This document shows, piece by piece, positions 25,290 through 33,923 of a DNA stretch of 36,616 bases; the stretch's first letter is position 1, and every line of letters starts with the position of its first letter. Source of the stretch: Thermodesulfobacterium geofontis (GTDB taxonomy: Bacteria > Desulfobacterota > Thermodesulfobacteria > Thermodesulfobacteriales > Thermodesulfobacteriaceae); NCBI GenBank assembly GCA_002877985.1, contig PNIK01000059.1, positions 1 to 36,616 on the forward strand. The letters are read 5' to 3'. The notes below the pieces were generated by a model. The model was given only the letters and a program-made list of their open reading frames with translations. It was not told the DNA's origin and made no database searches. The position numbers and the translations under genes are program-made.

Positions 25290-26684
25290 ATGGCAATTAA
25301 ACTCGAGATTTCTGAAGAAAAAGAAGTATATAGGAGTTCATATTTTCCTGAATATGTGAGACCTAAAATATATGATCCCGGTCTTGATGAAACAATAAAA
25401 AGATTAACTCCTGAAAAGATAGAAAAAGCCTATCAGGCAGTTTTTGGGAAGGAAACTGCAAGAATAAAGGCTATTGTAGAAACATGTATTCACTGTGGAC
25501 TTTGTGCTGAAGCTTGTCAGTGGTATTTGTCAAATGATAGAGATCCAACTTATGCACCTGTTGCCAAAGTTAAGATGACCGCTTGGGAGTTAATGAAAAG
25601 AAAAGGTAAAGTTGATGCAGGATTGGTATACGATATTGCAAGAATTGTCTTTACCGAATGTAATATATGTCATCGCTGTAGTTTATATTGCCCCTTTGGA
25701 CTTGATATAACTTTTATTATTGGTTTAGTAAGAAGATTTTGTTTCCTTTTAGGTGTTGTTCCCCAGAGAATGTTTGATCAGAATCAGACATTTATGGCTA
25801 CTGCAAATCAAGTTTGGATGTCCCAAAGTGATTATATTGATACATTATTTTGGAGAGAAGAAGAGGGAATGTATGAGTTGAAAAATTTAAGAATTCCCAT
25901 GGACAAAGAAGGAGTAGAAGTAGTATGGTTTCCACTTGCTGCTGAACCTAAGACAGGACCTTATCATATAGACCGTATTGCTAAGATATTTCAAGTAGCT
26001 GGTGTTGACTGGACAATGGTTACTATGAATGACTACTGGGATAGCAGTAACATGCCCATGTTTATACGTGATTTCTTTACCATGCAAAGAATTGTTAAGG
26101 GACTTTATGAAAATGCAGCACGACTGCGGGCTAAAAAATTAGTTTTAACGGAATGAGGACACCCAAGATTTGCCACAAGTTTTGTGGCACCAACTATGAT
26201 GGGATATAAAGAAATACCTTTTGAAGTTATGCACCCAGGTGAGTTTTATTACGAACTTTTAGTAAGTGGAAGACTAAAAATTGATCCTGCAAAGAAAATA
26301 AAGGAACCTGTAACTTTGCATGATCCATGTAATGTTATAAGAAGAGCAGGTGCAGCTGAAAAATTTAGATACATTGTAGAACAAACTTGTGAGGATTTTA
26401 GAGAAATGTATCCAAATAGAGAACACAATTTTTGTTGTAATGCAGGAGGAGGACTTTCAAGTTTAGTTCAATGGTATTCTCATGAAGCAAGAGGAAATAG
26501 AGTTAAGGCTGAACAGATAATGGCAACAGGTGCCAAAATAGTAATTGTTCCCTGCCATAACTGTACTACAGGTATAAAAAGTATAATTAATTATTATAAA
26601 CTTCCGGTTAAAACGATGTTCTTTGACGAATTATTAGTTAATACAATGTATATTCCAGAAGAAATGTTACCTGAAGAAGGATAA
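25290..26684 (+). CDS. hmcF: HdrD-like iron-sulfur subunit HmcF, predicted selenoprotein (in-frame UGA at 26154-26156)
   Basis: Read through one UGA, the frame gives 464 residues, close to the roughly 460 of known HmcF. Residues 66-76 (CIHCGLCAEAC) and 124-134 (CNICHRCSLYC) bind two [4Fe-4S] clusters. The C-terminal CCG-type domain has C347 (DPC), C382-C383 (CCNAGGG), C422 and C425 (PCHNC). The UGA is codon 289 in the context Glu-UGA-Gly-His, where HdrD/DsrK-type proteins are expected to have a cysteine that helps hold the special cluster. A hairpin follows 14 nt later (26171-26189). I therefore call position 289 selenocysteine. Two separate genes are unlikely: the second part begins with GTG inside the hairpin with no ribosome binding site and would split the cofactor site. 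A disabling mutation or base error is the main alternative. The subunit would sit on the cytoplasmic face and exchange electrons with a disulfide or other partner. Confidence 0.82.
26171..26189 (+). promoter_or_regulatory. Candidate bacterial SECIS hairpin in hmcF
   Basis: The sequence TGCCACAAGTTTTGTGGCA folds into a perfect 8-bp stem with a GUU loop. The loop starts 22 nt after the UGA at 26154-26156 and begins with G, both within the known pattern of bacterial SECIS elements (apical loop about 16-37 nt downstream, G among the first loop bases). Such a hairpin binds SelB and recodes the UGA. The match is by eye; no folding energy was computed. Confidence 0.7.
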
Positions 26685-26696
26685 AAGGAGTAGGAT

Positions 26697-28430
26697 ATGA
26701 AAAGAGAAACAATTATTTTGATACTTTTAGGATTTTTAGTTTATTTAATTTTGATTGTTTATGGTATAAAACAGGTTTATACTGCTCCAGCTATACCCCC
26801 AGCTAAGGAAATAGTAATTACAGAACCTCAGGATAAAATTGCTATTGCTCATACTGAAATATTTGGAACTTTAGAAAGACCACAGGTTATTTTTGATCAC
26901 AAAAAGCATGTAGAGGCTATTAAAAAAGAGGGGAAAAAGGAATGGGAAACCTGTAGTATTTGTCACAGACAAAAGAAAGAAGAATTGGTTAGGATAAAAA
27001 AAGAGGATGAATTGATAAAAGAGAAAAAAATCGAAACAAGAGATGTGTTGGTATTTGTATTTCCTAAGAAGGAAGTGAAATTAGATAAAGAAGCCTTAAA
27101 AAAGGCTTATCATGATGAATGTATAGGATGTCATAAAGAAAAAATGAAAGAAAAGAAAAAAGCAGGTCCTATTACCTGTGGAGATTGTCATGTCAAAGAA
27201 AAGGAAATTGTTAAAATAAAATATCCTTTAGTAGAGTTTGATCCTAAATTTCATAATGATCATGAGATAAAGCTTAAGGAAAGGACAGGGGAAAAGGATT
27301 GTGGGCTTTGTCATCATACCTATGATTTAAAGGAGAAAAAGTTAATTTATCAAAATGGAACAGAGGAATCCTGTTATTATTGTCATGATCTTAGTAAGAA
27401 AAAGAGAGGACCTGAACTTTCTCAGATAGTTAAAGTTACAAAGGAAAAAGGACTACCTTATCAAAAAACAGCCCATGAAAGGTGTCTCAGCTGTCATATA
27501 AAAATTAATAAAGAAATGGAAGTAAGTAAAAAAGAAGGAGAAAAGGTTCCACCTTTAGAGTGTGGAAAATGTCATACAGGTAAATATAGAAGCATAGAAG
27601 ATCTTAAGAATGTGCCTCGACCTGATAGAGGACAAAAAGAGATTGTATTTATAAATGTAGAGAATTCTAAGATGAAGGGGGTTGGATTTAATCATAAAAA
27701 TCATGAATATTATCATAAAACCTGTAGAGAATGTCATCATGAAAGACTAAAAGCCTGTAAAGATTGTCACAAATTAGAAGGAATTGCTGATGGAGGCTGG
27801 GTTAATATAGTAGATGCTTATCATGCTACTTTTTCAAATCATAGCTGTGCAGGATGTCATAACAAAAAGAAGTTAGAAAAAGATTGTGCAGGTTGTCACA
27901 AATTTATTCCTTTAATGGATGTTAGAGCTAAAGAACCAAAGAAAGAAGTATGTGATAGATGTCATACAGGTAAAAAAGAAGTAACTTTACCTCCACCACT
28001 TTCAACAGCTGGACTTGATCCAAAAGTAGTGAAGAAAGATATTAAAATAAAAGTGTTAGAGAAAGAATTTGAGCCTGCAGATTTTCCGCATCGCAAAATT
28101 ATAGATAAATTAGTAAGTATTTCCAATAACAGTAAGTTAGCAAGATACTTTCATAATGATTTAAGGATTCTCTGTGAAGGATGTCATCATCAGAGAAAAT
28201 CTCCTGCTGAAGCTAAAAAGGATACCCCACCTTCTTGTCAGAACTGTCATCCTAAATATTTTAACCCTGTTAATCCAAATAAAATGAAATTACAATCGGC
28301 TTATCATGTGCAATGTATTGGTTGTCATGATAATATGAAATTGGAAAAACCTACCCATAGATGTACTGATTGTCACAAAGAAAAAATACCAAGACCTTTA
28401 CCAACAGATATACTTGGAATAAAAAGATAA
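26697..28430 (+). CDS. hmcA: Sixteen-heme cytochrome c HmcA
   Basis: 577 residues containing exactly 16 CxxCH heme-binding motifs, the number known for HmcA of Desulfovibrio vulgaris. An N-terminal hydrophobic segment (about 5-25) followed by YTAPAIPP exports it; cleavage is possible, but the segment could stay as an anchor. It would face the periplasm, take electrons from hydrogenase/formate dehydrogenase via small cytochromes and pass them to HmcB-HmcC-HmcE. The chain is Lys/Glu-rich, as expected for a thermophile. A GGAG lies before the ATG, and the gene begins 12 bp after hmcF. Confidence 0.9.
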   Translation: MKRETIILILLGFLVYLILIVYGIKQVYTAPAIPPAKEIVITEPQDKIAIAHTEIFGTLERPQVIFDHKKHVEAIKKEGKKEWETCSICHRQKKEELVRIKKEDELIKEKKIETRDVLVFVFPKKEVKLDKEALKKAYHDECIGCHKEKMKEKKKAGPITCGDCHVKEKEIVKIKYPLVEFDPKFHNDHEIKLKERTGEKDCGLCHHTYDLKEKKLIYQNGTEESCYYCHDLSKKKRGPELSQIVKVTKEKGLPYQKTAHERCLSCHIKINKEMEVSKKEGEKVPPLECGKCHTGKYRSIEDLKNVPRPDRGQKEIVFINVENSKMKGVGFNHKNHEYYHKTCRECHHERLKACKDCHKLEGIADGGWVNIVDAYHATFSNHSCAGCHNKKKLEKDCAGCHKFIPLMDVRAKEPKKEVCDRCHTGKKEVTLPPPLSTAGLDPKVVKKDIKIKVLEKEFEPADFPHRKIIDKLVSISNNSKLARYFHNDLRILCEGCHHQRKSPAEAKKDTPPSCQNCHPKYFNPVNPNKMKLQSAYHVQCIGCHDNMKLEKPTHRCTDCHKEKIPRPLPTDILGIKR

Positions 28431-28444
28431 TAGGGAGTGAAAAA

Positions 28445-28561
28445 ATGTATGCAATAGAGCAATTATTTACTGCCCACGGATTTGAATATGTAGTTGCAGT
28501 TACAGCGATGTTTGTATTTATATTTATTTACTATGTTCTTAGTACAGAGCGGAAATATTAA
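28445..28561 (+). CDS. hmcD: Small single-helix membrane subunit HmcD
   Basis: 38 residues from ATG 28445, preceded by AGGGAG; in-frame codons further upstream lie over the end of hmcA and are not the start. One transmembrane helix (VVAVTAMFVFIFIYYVL) follows a short amphipathic N-terminus containing FTAHGFEYV. A small hydrophobic protein, HmcD, lies beside the NrfD-like subunit in the Desulfovibrio hmc operon; size and location match. Sequence alone cannot prove orthology. Confidence 0.65.
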   Translation: MYAIEQLFTAHGFEYVVAVTAMFVFIFIYYVLSTERKY

Positions 28562-28576
28562 AAGGGGGAAGATCTT

Positions 28577-29596
28577 ATGGAATTAAATAGAAGAGAATTT
28601 TTAAAAGGATTGGGAGTCTTAGCTGGAACTCTTATAATTACTAAACCCTCAATTTCTCAAGCATATAGTAAAGGAGATGCCCCATCCATTTATGCTACTG
28701 GAAATAAGGCTAATGAAAAGGTTTGGAAAATTTATGAAGAAAGGAAGAAAAAACATTTACCCCCTCCGGAGGAGCCATATGCAGTTTTAGTTGATGTTTC
28801 TAAATGTATAGGATGTAGAAGATGTGAATGGGCATGTAATGAATGGAATAAAAATCCCAATAGACCATTGAAAGAATTTGAAGCCTCAGTTCATCAAAAA
28901 CCTTCAGTTTTTGATAAAATAAGAAGACCACACGCCGGGAATTTCACAGTGGTAAATAGATTTTATACCAAAGAGGGAACCCCTCTTTATGTGAAAAGAC
29001 AATGTATGCATTGTGTTCATCCTGCCTGTTATTCAGCTTGTTTAGTAGAAGCTTATAGAAAAACTCCAGAAGGTCCTGTTATTTATAATAAAAGTGTATG
29101 CCTTGGATGTAGATATTGTATGGTAGCTTGTCCTTTCGATATTCCTGCCTATGAATACTATGATCCTATTACTCCTCAAATTACGAAGTGTACTATGTGT
29201 TATGATAGAATAGTTGAGGGTAAAGTTCCAGCTTGTGTTGAAATTTGTACTGCAGGAGCTTTGACCTTTGGTAAAAGAAGTGAAATTCTTAAATTAGCTT
29301 GGGAAAGAATTCATAATAATCCTGGGAAATATGTACATCATGTATATGGAGAAAAGGAAGTAGGTGGAACAAGTTGGCTTTATATTTCACCAGTTCCATT
29401 TGAAGAGATAGGATTTCCTGCTGTAGATGAAACTCCTATACCAGAATATAGTGAAAGATTTTTATTTGCAGTAAAACTTTTTGAAGTGGTTGGTGCCTGG
29501 CCTTTAGTTTTTGGTGCCTATTACCAGATTTCAAGATCTCGTAAGAAAAAACAATCTATAAAAGAGGAAAAAGGAGAGGGCTATGAGAAAAAATAA
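28577..29596 (+). CDS. hmcB: Periplasmic four-cluster ferredoxin subunit HmcB
   Basis: 339 residues. A twin-arginine signal (NRREFLKGLG, 4-13) and a hydrophobic stretch direct export of the folded protein through Tat. Four [4Fe-4S] motifs follow: CIGCRRCEWAC, CMHCVHPAC-xxx-C, CLGCRYCMVAC and CTMCYDR with later CVEIC, the layout of the HmcB/DsrO/NrfC family. A C-terminal transmembrane helix (about residues 299-320) anchors it in the membrane. It would link HmcA to HmcC. The stop overlaps hmcC by 14 bp. Confidence 0.88.
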   Translation: MELNRREFLKGLGVLAGTLIITKPSISQAYSKGDAPSIYATGNKANEKVWKIYEERKKKHLPPPEEPYAVLVDVSKCIGCRRCEWACNEWNKNPNRPLKEFEASVHQKPSVFDKIRRPHAGNFTVVNRFYTKEGTPLYVKRQCMHCVHPACYSACLVEAYRKTPEGPVIYNKSVCLGCRYCMVACPFDIPAYEYYDPITPQITKCTMCYDRIVEGKVPACVEICTAGALTFGKRSEILKLAWERIHNNPGKYVHHVYGEKEVGGTSWLYISPVPFEEIGFPAVDETPIPEYSERFLFAVKLFEVVGAWPLVFGAYYQISRSRKKKQSIKEEKGEGYEKK

Positions 29597-30797
29597 TACC
29601 TCTTGGTTTAGAGAAAAAATTCTTATGGGAAGAACTTTCGGAGAATTTATAAGAGATAATTTTACCATAGGTAATATGATTGCATTTATTATTTTGATTT
29701 TCGGAATCTATGCTATGATATATAGACTTATCTATGGGTTAGGTCCTGCTACTAATCTTTCTGATGAATATCCCTGGGGGTTTTGGATTGGATTTGATAT
29801 TTTAGTAGGTATTGCTCTTGCTGCTCCTGGACTTACAGTAGGAACTGCCATCCATTTATTTGGGCTTAAAGAATATCATCATTTTGCTAAACCTGTTGCT
29901 TTATCAAGTCTTCTTGGATATGTTTTTGCCATATTTGCCCTTTTATTTGATTTAGGAAGGTACTATAATTTATATGTTTTGTTGGTATGGTCTTGGGGCT
30001 TTTCTTCAGTGCTATTCTTAGTGGGTTGGCATTTCTTCCTTTATACAAATATTTGTCTTTTAGAGTTTGCTCCTGTAGTATTTGAATGGTTAGATCTGAA
30101 AAGAGTTCGTGACTTCTTTGCCAAACTTGTTATCTGGGCTACTATTTTTGGAGTAATTATTGCTGGAGGTCATCAGTCAGCCCTTGGTGGTTTATATTTA
30201 GTAGTTCCCTACAAACTTCATCCATTATGGTATTCTGCTCTATTACCTCCCTTTTTTCTTATCTCAGCAATTTTTGGTGGTATCTCTATAGTTATTATTG
30301 AAGGAACCATCACACATAAAGCTTTTAAACATCAATTAAAAGATTTCGACGAAGAGGATTATAATAAGAAACTTATTGGCTTAGGGAAGGCAGTAGCACT
30401 TGCGCTTTATACTTATTTAATTTTAAAACTTCTTGATTTTGCTCATTATGAAAAATGGCATTATTTAAAAGGATTTTATGGCTTTTGGTATATAGTTGAA
30501 TTAACCGCTTTTGTTCTTGTTCCAGCTCTTATGTTTACATCTGCTGTTAGAAACAGATTAGTATGGCTTGTTAAATTAGCAGCAGTTTTAACAGCTTTTG
30601 GAGTCATTGTTAATCGTTTAAATATTTCCTTAATAGCTTTTAAATGGTATGTGCCATTTTCTCAAAAATATTACCCTGCGTGGACTGAGATAGCTCTTAG
30701 TGCAGGAGTGATTACCCTATTAGTTTTGACTTATCGCTTTGTGCTTAATCGTATGCCTGTTCTTTATGAACATCCTAAGTATAAATCTGAACACTAA
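29583..30797 (+). CDS. hmcC: NrfD-family quinone-interacting membrane subunit HmcC
   Basis: 404 residues with about ten hydrophobic helices, typical of the HmcC/NrfD/DsrP group. Family features include the segment WGFWIGFDILVGIALAAPG, a loop GGHQSALGGLYL, and charged residues facing likely quinone or proton sites. It would anchor HmcB and exchange electrons with menaquinone. A GGAGAGG precedes the ATG, which lies inside the end of hmcB. It is the last gene of the operon; no rrf1/rrf2 regulators follow. Confidence 0.88.
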   Translation: MRKNNTSWFREKILMGRTFGEFIRDNFTIGNMIAFIILIFGIYAMIYRLIYGLGPATNLSDEYPWGFWIGFDILVGIALAAPGLTVGTAIHLFGLKEYHHFAKPVALSSLLGYVFAIFALLFDLGRYYNLYVLLVWSWGFSSVLFLVGWHFFLYTNICLLEFAPVVFEWLDLKRVRDFFAKLVIWATIFGVIIAGGHQSALGGLYLVVPYKLHPLWYSALLPPFFLISAIFGGISIVIIEGTITHKAFKHQLKDFDEEDYNKKLIGLGKAVALALYTYLILKLLDFAHYEKWHYLKGFYGFWYIVELTAFVLVPALMFTSAVRNRLVWLVKLAAVLTAFGVIVNRLNISLIAFKWYVPFSQKYYPAWTEIALSAGVITLLVLTYRFVLNRMPVLYEHPKYKSEH

Positions 30798-30923
30798 TTA
30801 GTACCTTAGCTTTAAAGCTTTTATTATTATATAGGTTATAAGAACTGCTCCTGAAATCCTTATAACCCAGAGATACCAAGGACTACTCTTTAAGTAATTC
30901 CATACAAATTTTTTCTTACTCAT
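30798..30923 (-). CDS. Small predicted membrane peptide downstream of hpt
   Basis: 41 residues, starting MSKKKFVWNYLKSSPWYLWV and continuing with a hydrophobic helix (VLITYIII) and a basic end. The ATG at 30923-30921 overlaps the hpt stop by 8 bp and a GAGG lies 9 nt before it, so it looks translationally coupled to hpt. Its stop at 30798-30800 directly abuts the convergent hmcC stop, filling the whole gap. The basic-hydrophobic-basic pattern fits a single-pass membrane peptide. I do not recognise a family. Chance coding in a short gap is possible. Confidence 0.55.
   Translation of the reverse strand: MSKKKFVWNYLKSSPWYLWVIRISGAVLITYIIIKALKLRY
30834..30867. repeat. Inverted repeat between convergent hmcC and hpt
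   Basis: Perfect 9-bp arms GGTTATAAG (30834-30842) and CTTATAACC (30859-30867) flank a 16-nt loop. No clean T-run follows on either strand, so it is not a textbook intrinsic terminator, but its place between converging operons suits a transcription end or RNA-stability element. It lies inside the small predicted peptide gene. Confidence 0.45.
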
Positions 30924-31461
30924 CTTTTATAACCTCTTTTATATCAGGTAAGTGTCTGAATTTTTCTGCAAAATCAAGTCCATATCCTACTAAAAATCCC
31001 TTTTCAATTTCAAATCCTACATAATCTATGAGTACCTCAACTTTCCTTCTTTCTTTTTTATCAATTAAAGCACAGATTTTAAAGCTTTTAGGGTTGAAAT
31101 TTTTTATATAATCATAAAGATATTTTAGAGTTAATCCTGTATCAACTATGTCTTCTACCAAGATAACATTTTTTCCTTCTAATGGAATTTCAATTTCCTT
31201 GGTTATTTCAATCCTTTCAGATGAAGTATCTGACATTCCGTAGCTTTTAACCCTTATAAAGTCTATCTGAATATTAGGGTTTTTGAGATTTCTTACAAGA
31301 TCTGCTAAGAAAATAAAAGCTCCTTTAAGTGTTCCTATAAGAATTAGAGGTTCCTCATTAAAATCTTTATCAATTTTTTCTGCCAACTCTTTAACTTTTC
31401 TTAATATCTCTTCCTTAGATAAAACTAAACGAAGTTTTTCTTGAGATATTTCTTTTTTCAT
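30916..31461 (-). CDS. hpt: Hypoxanthine(-guanine) phosphoribosyltransferase
   Basis: 181 residues from ATG 31461, which begins one base after the gyrB stop; a TTG at 31473 would overlap gyrB and add four residues. The enzyme salvages hypoxanthine and guanine to IMP/GMP using PRPP. The PRPP loop is VILVEDIVDTGLT, with the flexible-loop SYG motif (VKSYGMSD), LKGAFIFL near the N-terminus and the purine-contact segment DYVGFEIE. Coupled to gyrB and dnaN upstream. Confidence 0.93.
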   Translation of the reverse strand: MKKEISQEKLRLVLSKEEILRKVKELAEKIDKDFNEEPLILIGTLKGAFIFLADLVRNLKNPNIQIDFIRVKSYGMSDTSSERIEITKEIEIPLEGKNVILVEDIVDTGLTLKYLYDYIKNFNPKSFKICALIDKKERRKVEVLIDYVGFEIEKGFLVGYGLDFAEKFRHLPDIKEVIKDE

Positions 31462-31462
31462 T

Positions 31463-33916
31463 TTATATATCAAGTTCTCTATATTCTAATGCATGCTGAT
31501 AAATAAATTCTTTGCGGGGCTCTACATTTTCACCCATTAAGATGGAAAAAAGTTCATCGGCTTTTTCTGCATCGTATATACTTACCTTTTTGAGAACCCT
31601 ATTTTTAGGATCCATAGTGGTTTCCCATAATTGTTTTGAATTCATTTCACCAAGTCCTTTATATCTTTGTATAAACAGTCCTTTTCTTCCTTCATCTCTT
31701 AAATATTGAAGAATTTCACTTATAGAAAATATCCAGTTTTCCCAAACTTTAATTAAATCTTTGTAAAGAATTTGAAGTTTATAAGAAAGGTAGGGCTTAA
31801 AGTTTTCAAATACTTTACAGGCTTCCCTAAAATCTTTTTCCAAAATAAGTTCAGGTCCTATACGGGTGGAAATAAAACTTTCCTTTTCTGAAGATATGAA
31901 AAATTCGTAATATTTAGGATTGTATTCGCTTGATTTTATTTTAGAAATTTTAAAACCAAGTTCCTGACAATCCTTAGCTAAGGATTCCATTTTAGAAAGA
32001 TCCTCAAACATGGAAAGATTAATTAAGCCTGCTTTTAAAAGAAGTAAAACAATCTGAGAAGGATAATTCTTTTTAAAAAGATTTAAAAGGATGCGATCAA
32101 GTTTAGCAAGATTTAAAAAGAAGTTGCGAAAATCCTTAATTTCTATTTTTTCCTTAGGTAAATCTTTTATAAAAAAGATTTTTACCCCTTCGGCTATCCT
32201 TTTCAATATATATTTATCAAGTTCTTCATCATCCTTAAGATAGGTTTCTTTTTTTCCTTCTACTACTCTATAAAGTGGTGGTTGAGCAATAAAGAGCCAA
32301 CCATTTTCTATTAATTCAGGCATTTGACGATAAAAAAAAGTAAGAAGAAGGGTTCTTATATGTGCTCCATCAATATCAGCATCAGTCATAATTATAATTT
32401 TATGATATTTACATTTCTCAGGATTAAAATTTTCAGGACCTATACCAGCTCCTAAGGCTGCAATTATACTTTTTATTTCTTCAGAAGAAAGCATTTTCTC
32501 TATATTTGCCTTTTCCACATTAAGAATCTTTCCCCTTAGAGGAAGAATGGCTTGAAATCTTCGGTCCCTTGCTTGTTTAGCTGAACCTCCTGCAGAATCT
32601 CCTTCGACAATAAATAGTTCTTTTTTTTCAGGATCTCTTTCAGAACAATCTGCAAGTTTTCCAGCCACTAAAAATTCTTCTATTTCGCTTTTTTTTCTTA
32701 TCAATTCTTTTGCTTTTTTTGAGGCTTCTCTTGCTTTAGCTGCAATAGTTATTTTCTGGATAATTTTTTTTGCCTCACCTGGATTTTCTTCAAAAAATTT
32801 CATTAAGCTTTCATATACAATGGATTCAACAATGGGTTTAATTTCACTGTTTCCGAGTTTCATCTTGGTTTGACCCTCAAATTGGGGATCAGGAACTTTT
32901 AAAGAGATTACAGCACAAAGCCCCTCCTTTACATCTTCTCCTTCAACTTTTATTTTAAACTGTTTAGGAATTTTCTCATCAGAAATATATCTATTTATAG
33001 CTTTGGTTAAAGCACTCCTAAATCCTATGACATGAGTTCCTCCTTCCTTAGTATGAATGTTATTTACATAACTATATAGAGTCTCTGTATAACCAGAATT
33101 ATATTGAATAGCTACTTCAACTTTAACATTATCTTTTTCTCCTGAAATATAGATAACTTTGGAATGGATGGGATTTTTCTTAGCATTTAAGGCCTTTACC
33201 AGTTCAACAATACCACCCTTATAATGATATTTTTCAAAAAATCCAATTCTTTCATCTACTAAATAAAATTTAATTTCTGGATTTAAATAGGATAATTCTT
33301 TTATTCTTTTTTGAACTATATCTAAATCAAACTCCAAGTCTCCGAAAATTTCCGGATCAGGTTTAAATCTTACTAAGGTTCCTCTTTTTTTTGTTTCTCC
33401 AACAATTTGTACAGGACCATCTGGAATGCCTTTCTTATAGGTTTGACGATAAATTTTTTCATCCCTATATACTTCAGCAATTAACCATTCTGAAAGGGCA
33501 TTTACTACAGAAACGCCTACTCCATGAAGTCCTCCAGATACTTTATATACACCATGATCAAACTTAGCACCTGCATGAAGTCTTGTCATTACAAGCTCTA
33601 AAGCTGAAATTCCTTCCTCTGGGTGAATATCAGTGGGAATTCCCCTTCCATTGTCTTCACAGCTTGCAGATCCATCCTTATGAAGAGTTACTTTAATTTC
33701 TGTAGCATAACCTGCTAGTGCTTCATCAACTGCATTATCAAGAACTTCCCATAAAAGATGGTGAAAACCTGAAATATCAGTTGAACCTATATACATTGCA
33801 GGACGAGCTCTAACTCCTTCTAAACCAGAAAGAACTTTTATACTACTTGCTTCGTAATTTTCAGTAAAATTCATATCCTTTTTGATCTCCTTTTGGCTTT
33901 TGCTAAGAGTTTTCAT
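31463..33916 (-). CDS. gyrB: DNA gyrase subunit B
   Basis: 817 residues. The ATPase subunit of the type IIA topoisomerase that introduces negative supercoils. The GHKL domain shows EVLDNAVDEA with Asn61, EDNGRGIP and GGLHGVG (128-134). The Toprim domain has EGDSAGG (438-444) and DADIDGAHI. The C-terminus ends with QRYKGLGEMN and MDPKNR. An insertion of about 170 residues between Toprim and the tail gives the E. coli-type length, which argues for GyrB over ParE. The first ATG (33916) has no Shine-Dalgarno; an internal ATG at 33874 (Met15), with AAGGAG about 12 nt before it, may be the true start. It lies 7 bp after dnaN. Confidence 0.96.
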   Translation of the reverse strand: MKTLSKSQKEIKKDMNFTENYEASSIKVLSGLEGVRARPAMYIGSTDISGFHHLLWEVLDNAVDEALAGYATEIKVTLHKDGSASCEDNGRGIPTDIHPEEGISALELVMTRLHAGAKFDHGVYKVSGGLHGVGVSVVNALSEWLIAEVYRDEKIYRQTYKKGIPDGPVQIVGETKKRGTLVRFKPDPEIFGDLEFDLDIVQKRIKELSYLNPEIKFYLVDERIGFFEKYHYKGGIVELVKALNAKKNPIHSKVIYISGEKDNVKVEVAIQYNSGYTETLYSYVNNIHTKEGGTHVIGFRSALTKAINRYISDEKIPKQFKIKVEGEDVKEGLCAVISLKVPDPQFEGQTKMKLGNSEIKPIVESIVYESLMKFFEENPGEAKKIIQKITIAAKAREASKKAKELIRKKSEIEEFLVAGKLADCSERDPEKKELFIVEGDSAGGSAKQARDRRFQAILPLRGKILNVEKANIEKMLSSEEIKSIIAALGAGIGPENFNPEKCKYHKIIIMTDADIDGAHIRTLLLTFFYRQMPELIENGWLFIAQPPLYRVVEGKKETYLKDDEELDKYILKRIAEGVKIFFIKDLPKEKIEIKDFRNFFLNLAKLDRILLNLFKKNYPSQIVLLLLKAGLINLSMFEDLSKMESLAKDCQELGFKISKIKSSEYNPKYYEFFISSEKESFISTRIGPELILEKDFREACKVFENFKPYLSYKLQILYKDLIKVWENWIFSISEILQYLRDEGRKGLFIQRYKGLGEMNSKQLWETTMDPKNRVLKKVSIYDAEKADELFSILMGENVEPRKEFIYQHALEYRELDI

Positions 33917-33923
33917 ATTAGAT

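Noticed and set aside
26184-26684. A separate downstream gene starting at GTG 26184
   Set aside because: It is in the same frame as the upstream part, has no ribosome binding site, starts inside the hairpin and carries only the remaining ligands of one cofactor domain; a single read-through gene explains it better.
28370-28444. Upstream extension of the HmcD reading frame into hmcA
   Set aside because: It overlaps hmcA in another frame; AGGGAG precedes the ATG at 28445, which gives a normal small membrane subunit.
24597-30797. The cluster as DsrMKJOP
   Set aside because: The cytochrome has 16 CxxCH motifs (DsrJ has three), a small HmcD-like peptide is present and HmcE is short; this fits Hmc.
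30811-30830. Intrinsic terminator at AGCTTTAAAGCT followed by T-rich sequence after hmcC
   Set aside because: The palindrome has no loop and is too A/T-rich to form a stable stem; it is no better than background in this AT-rich DNA.
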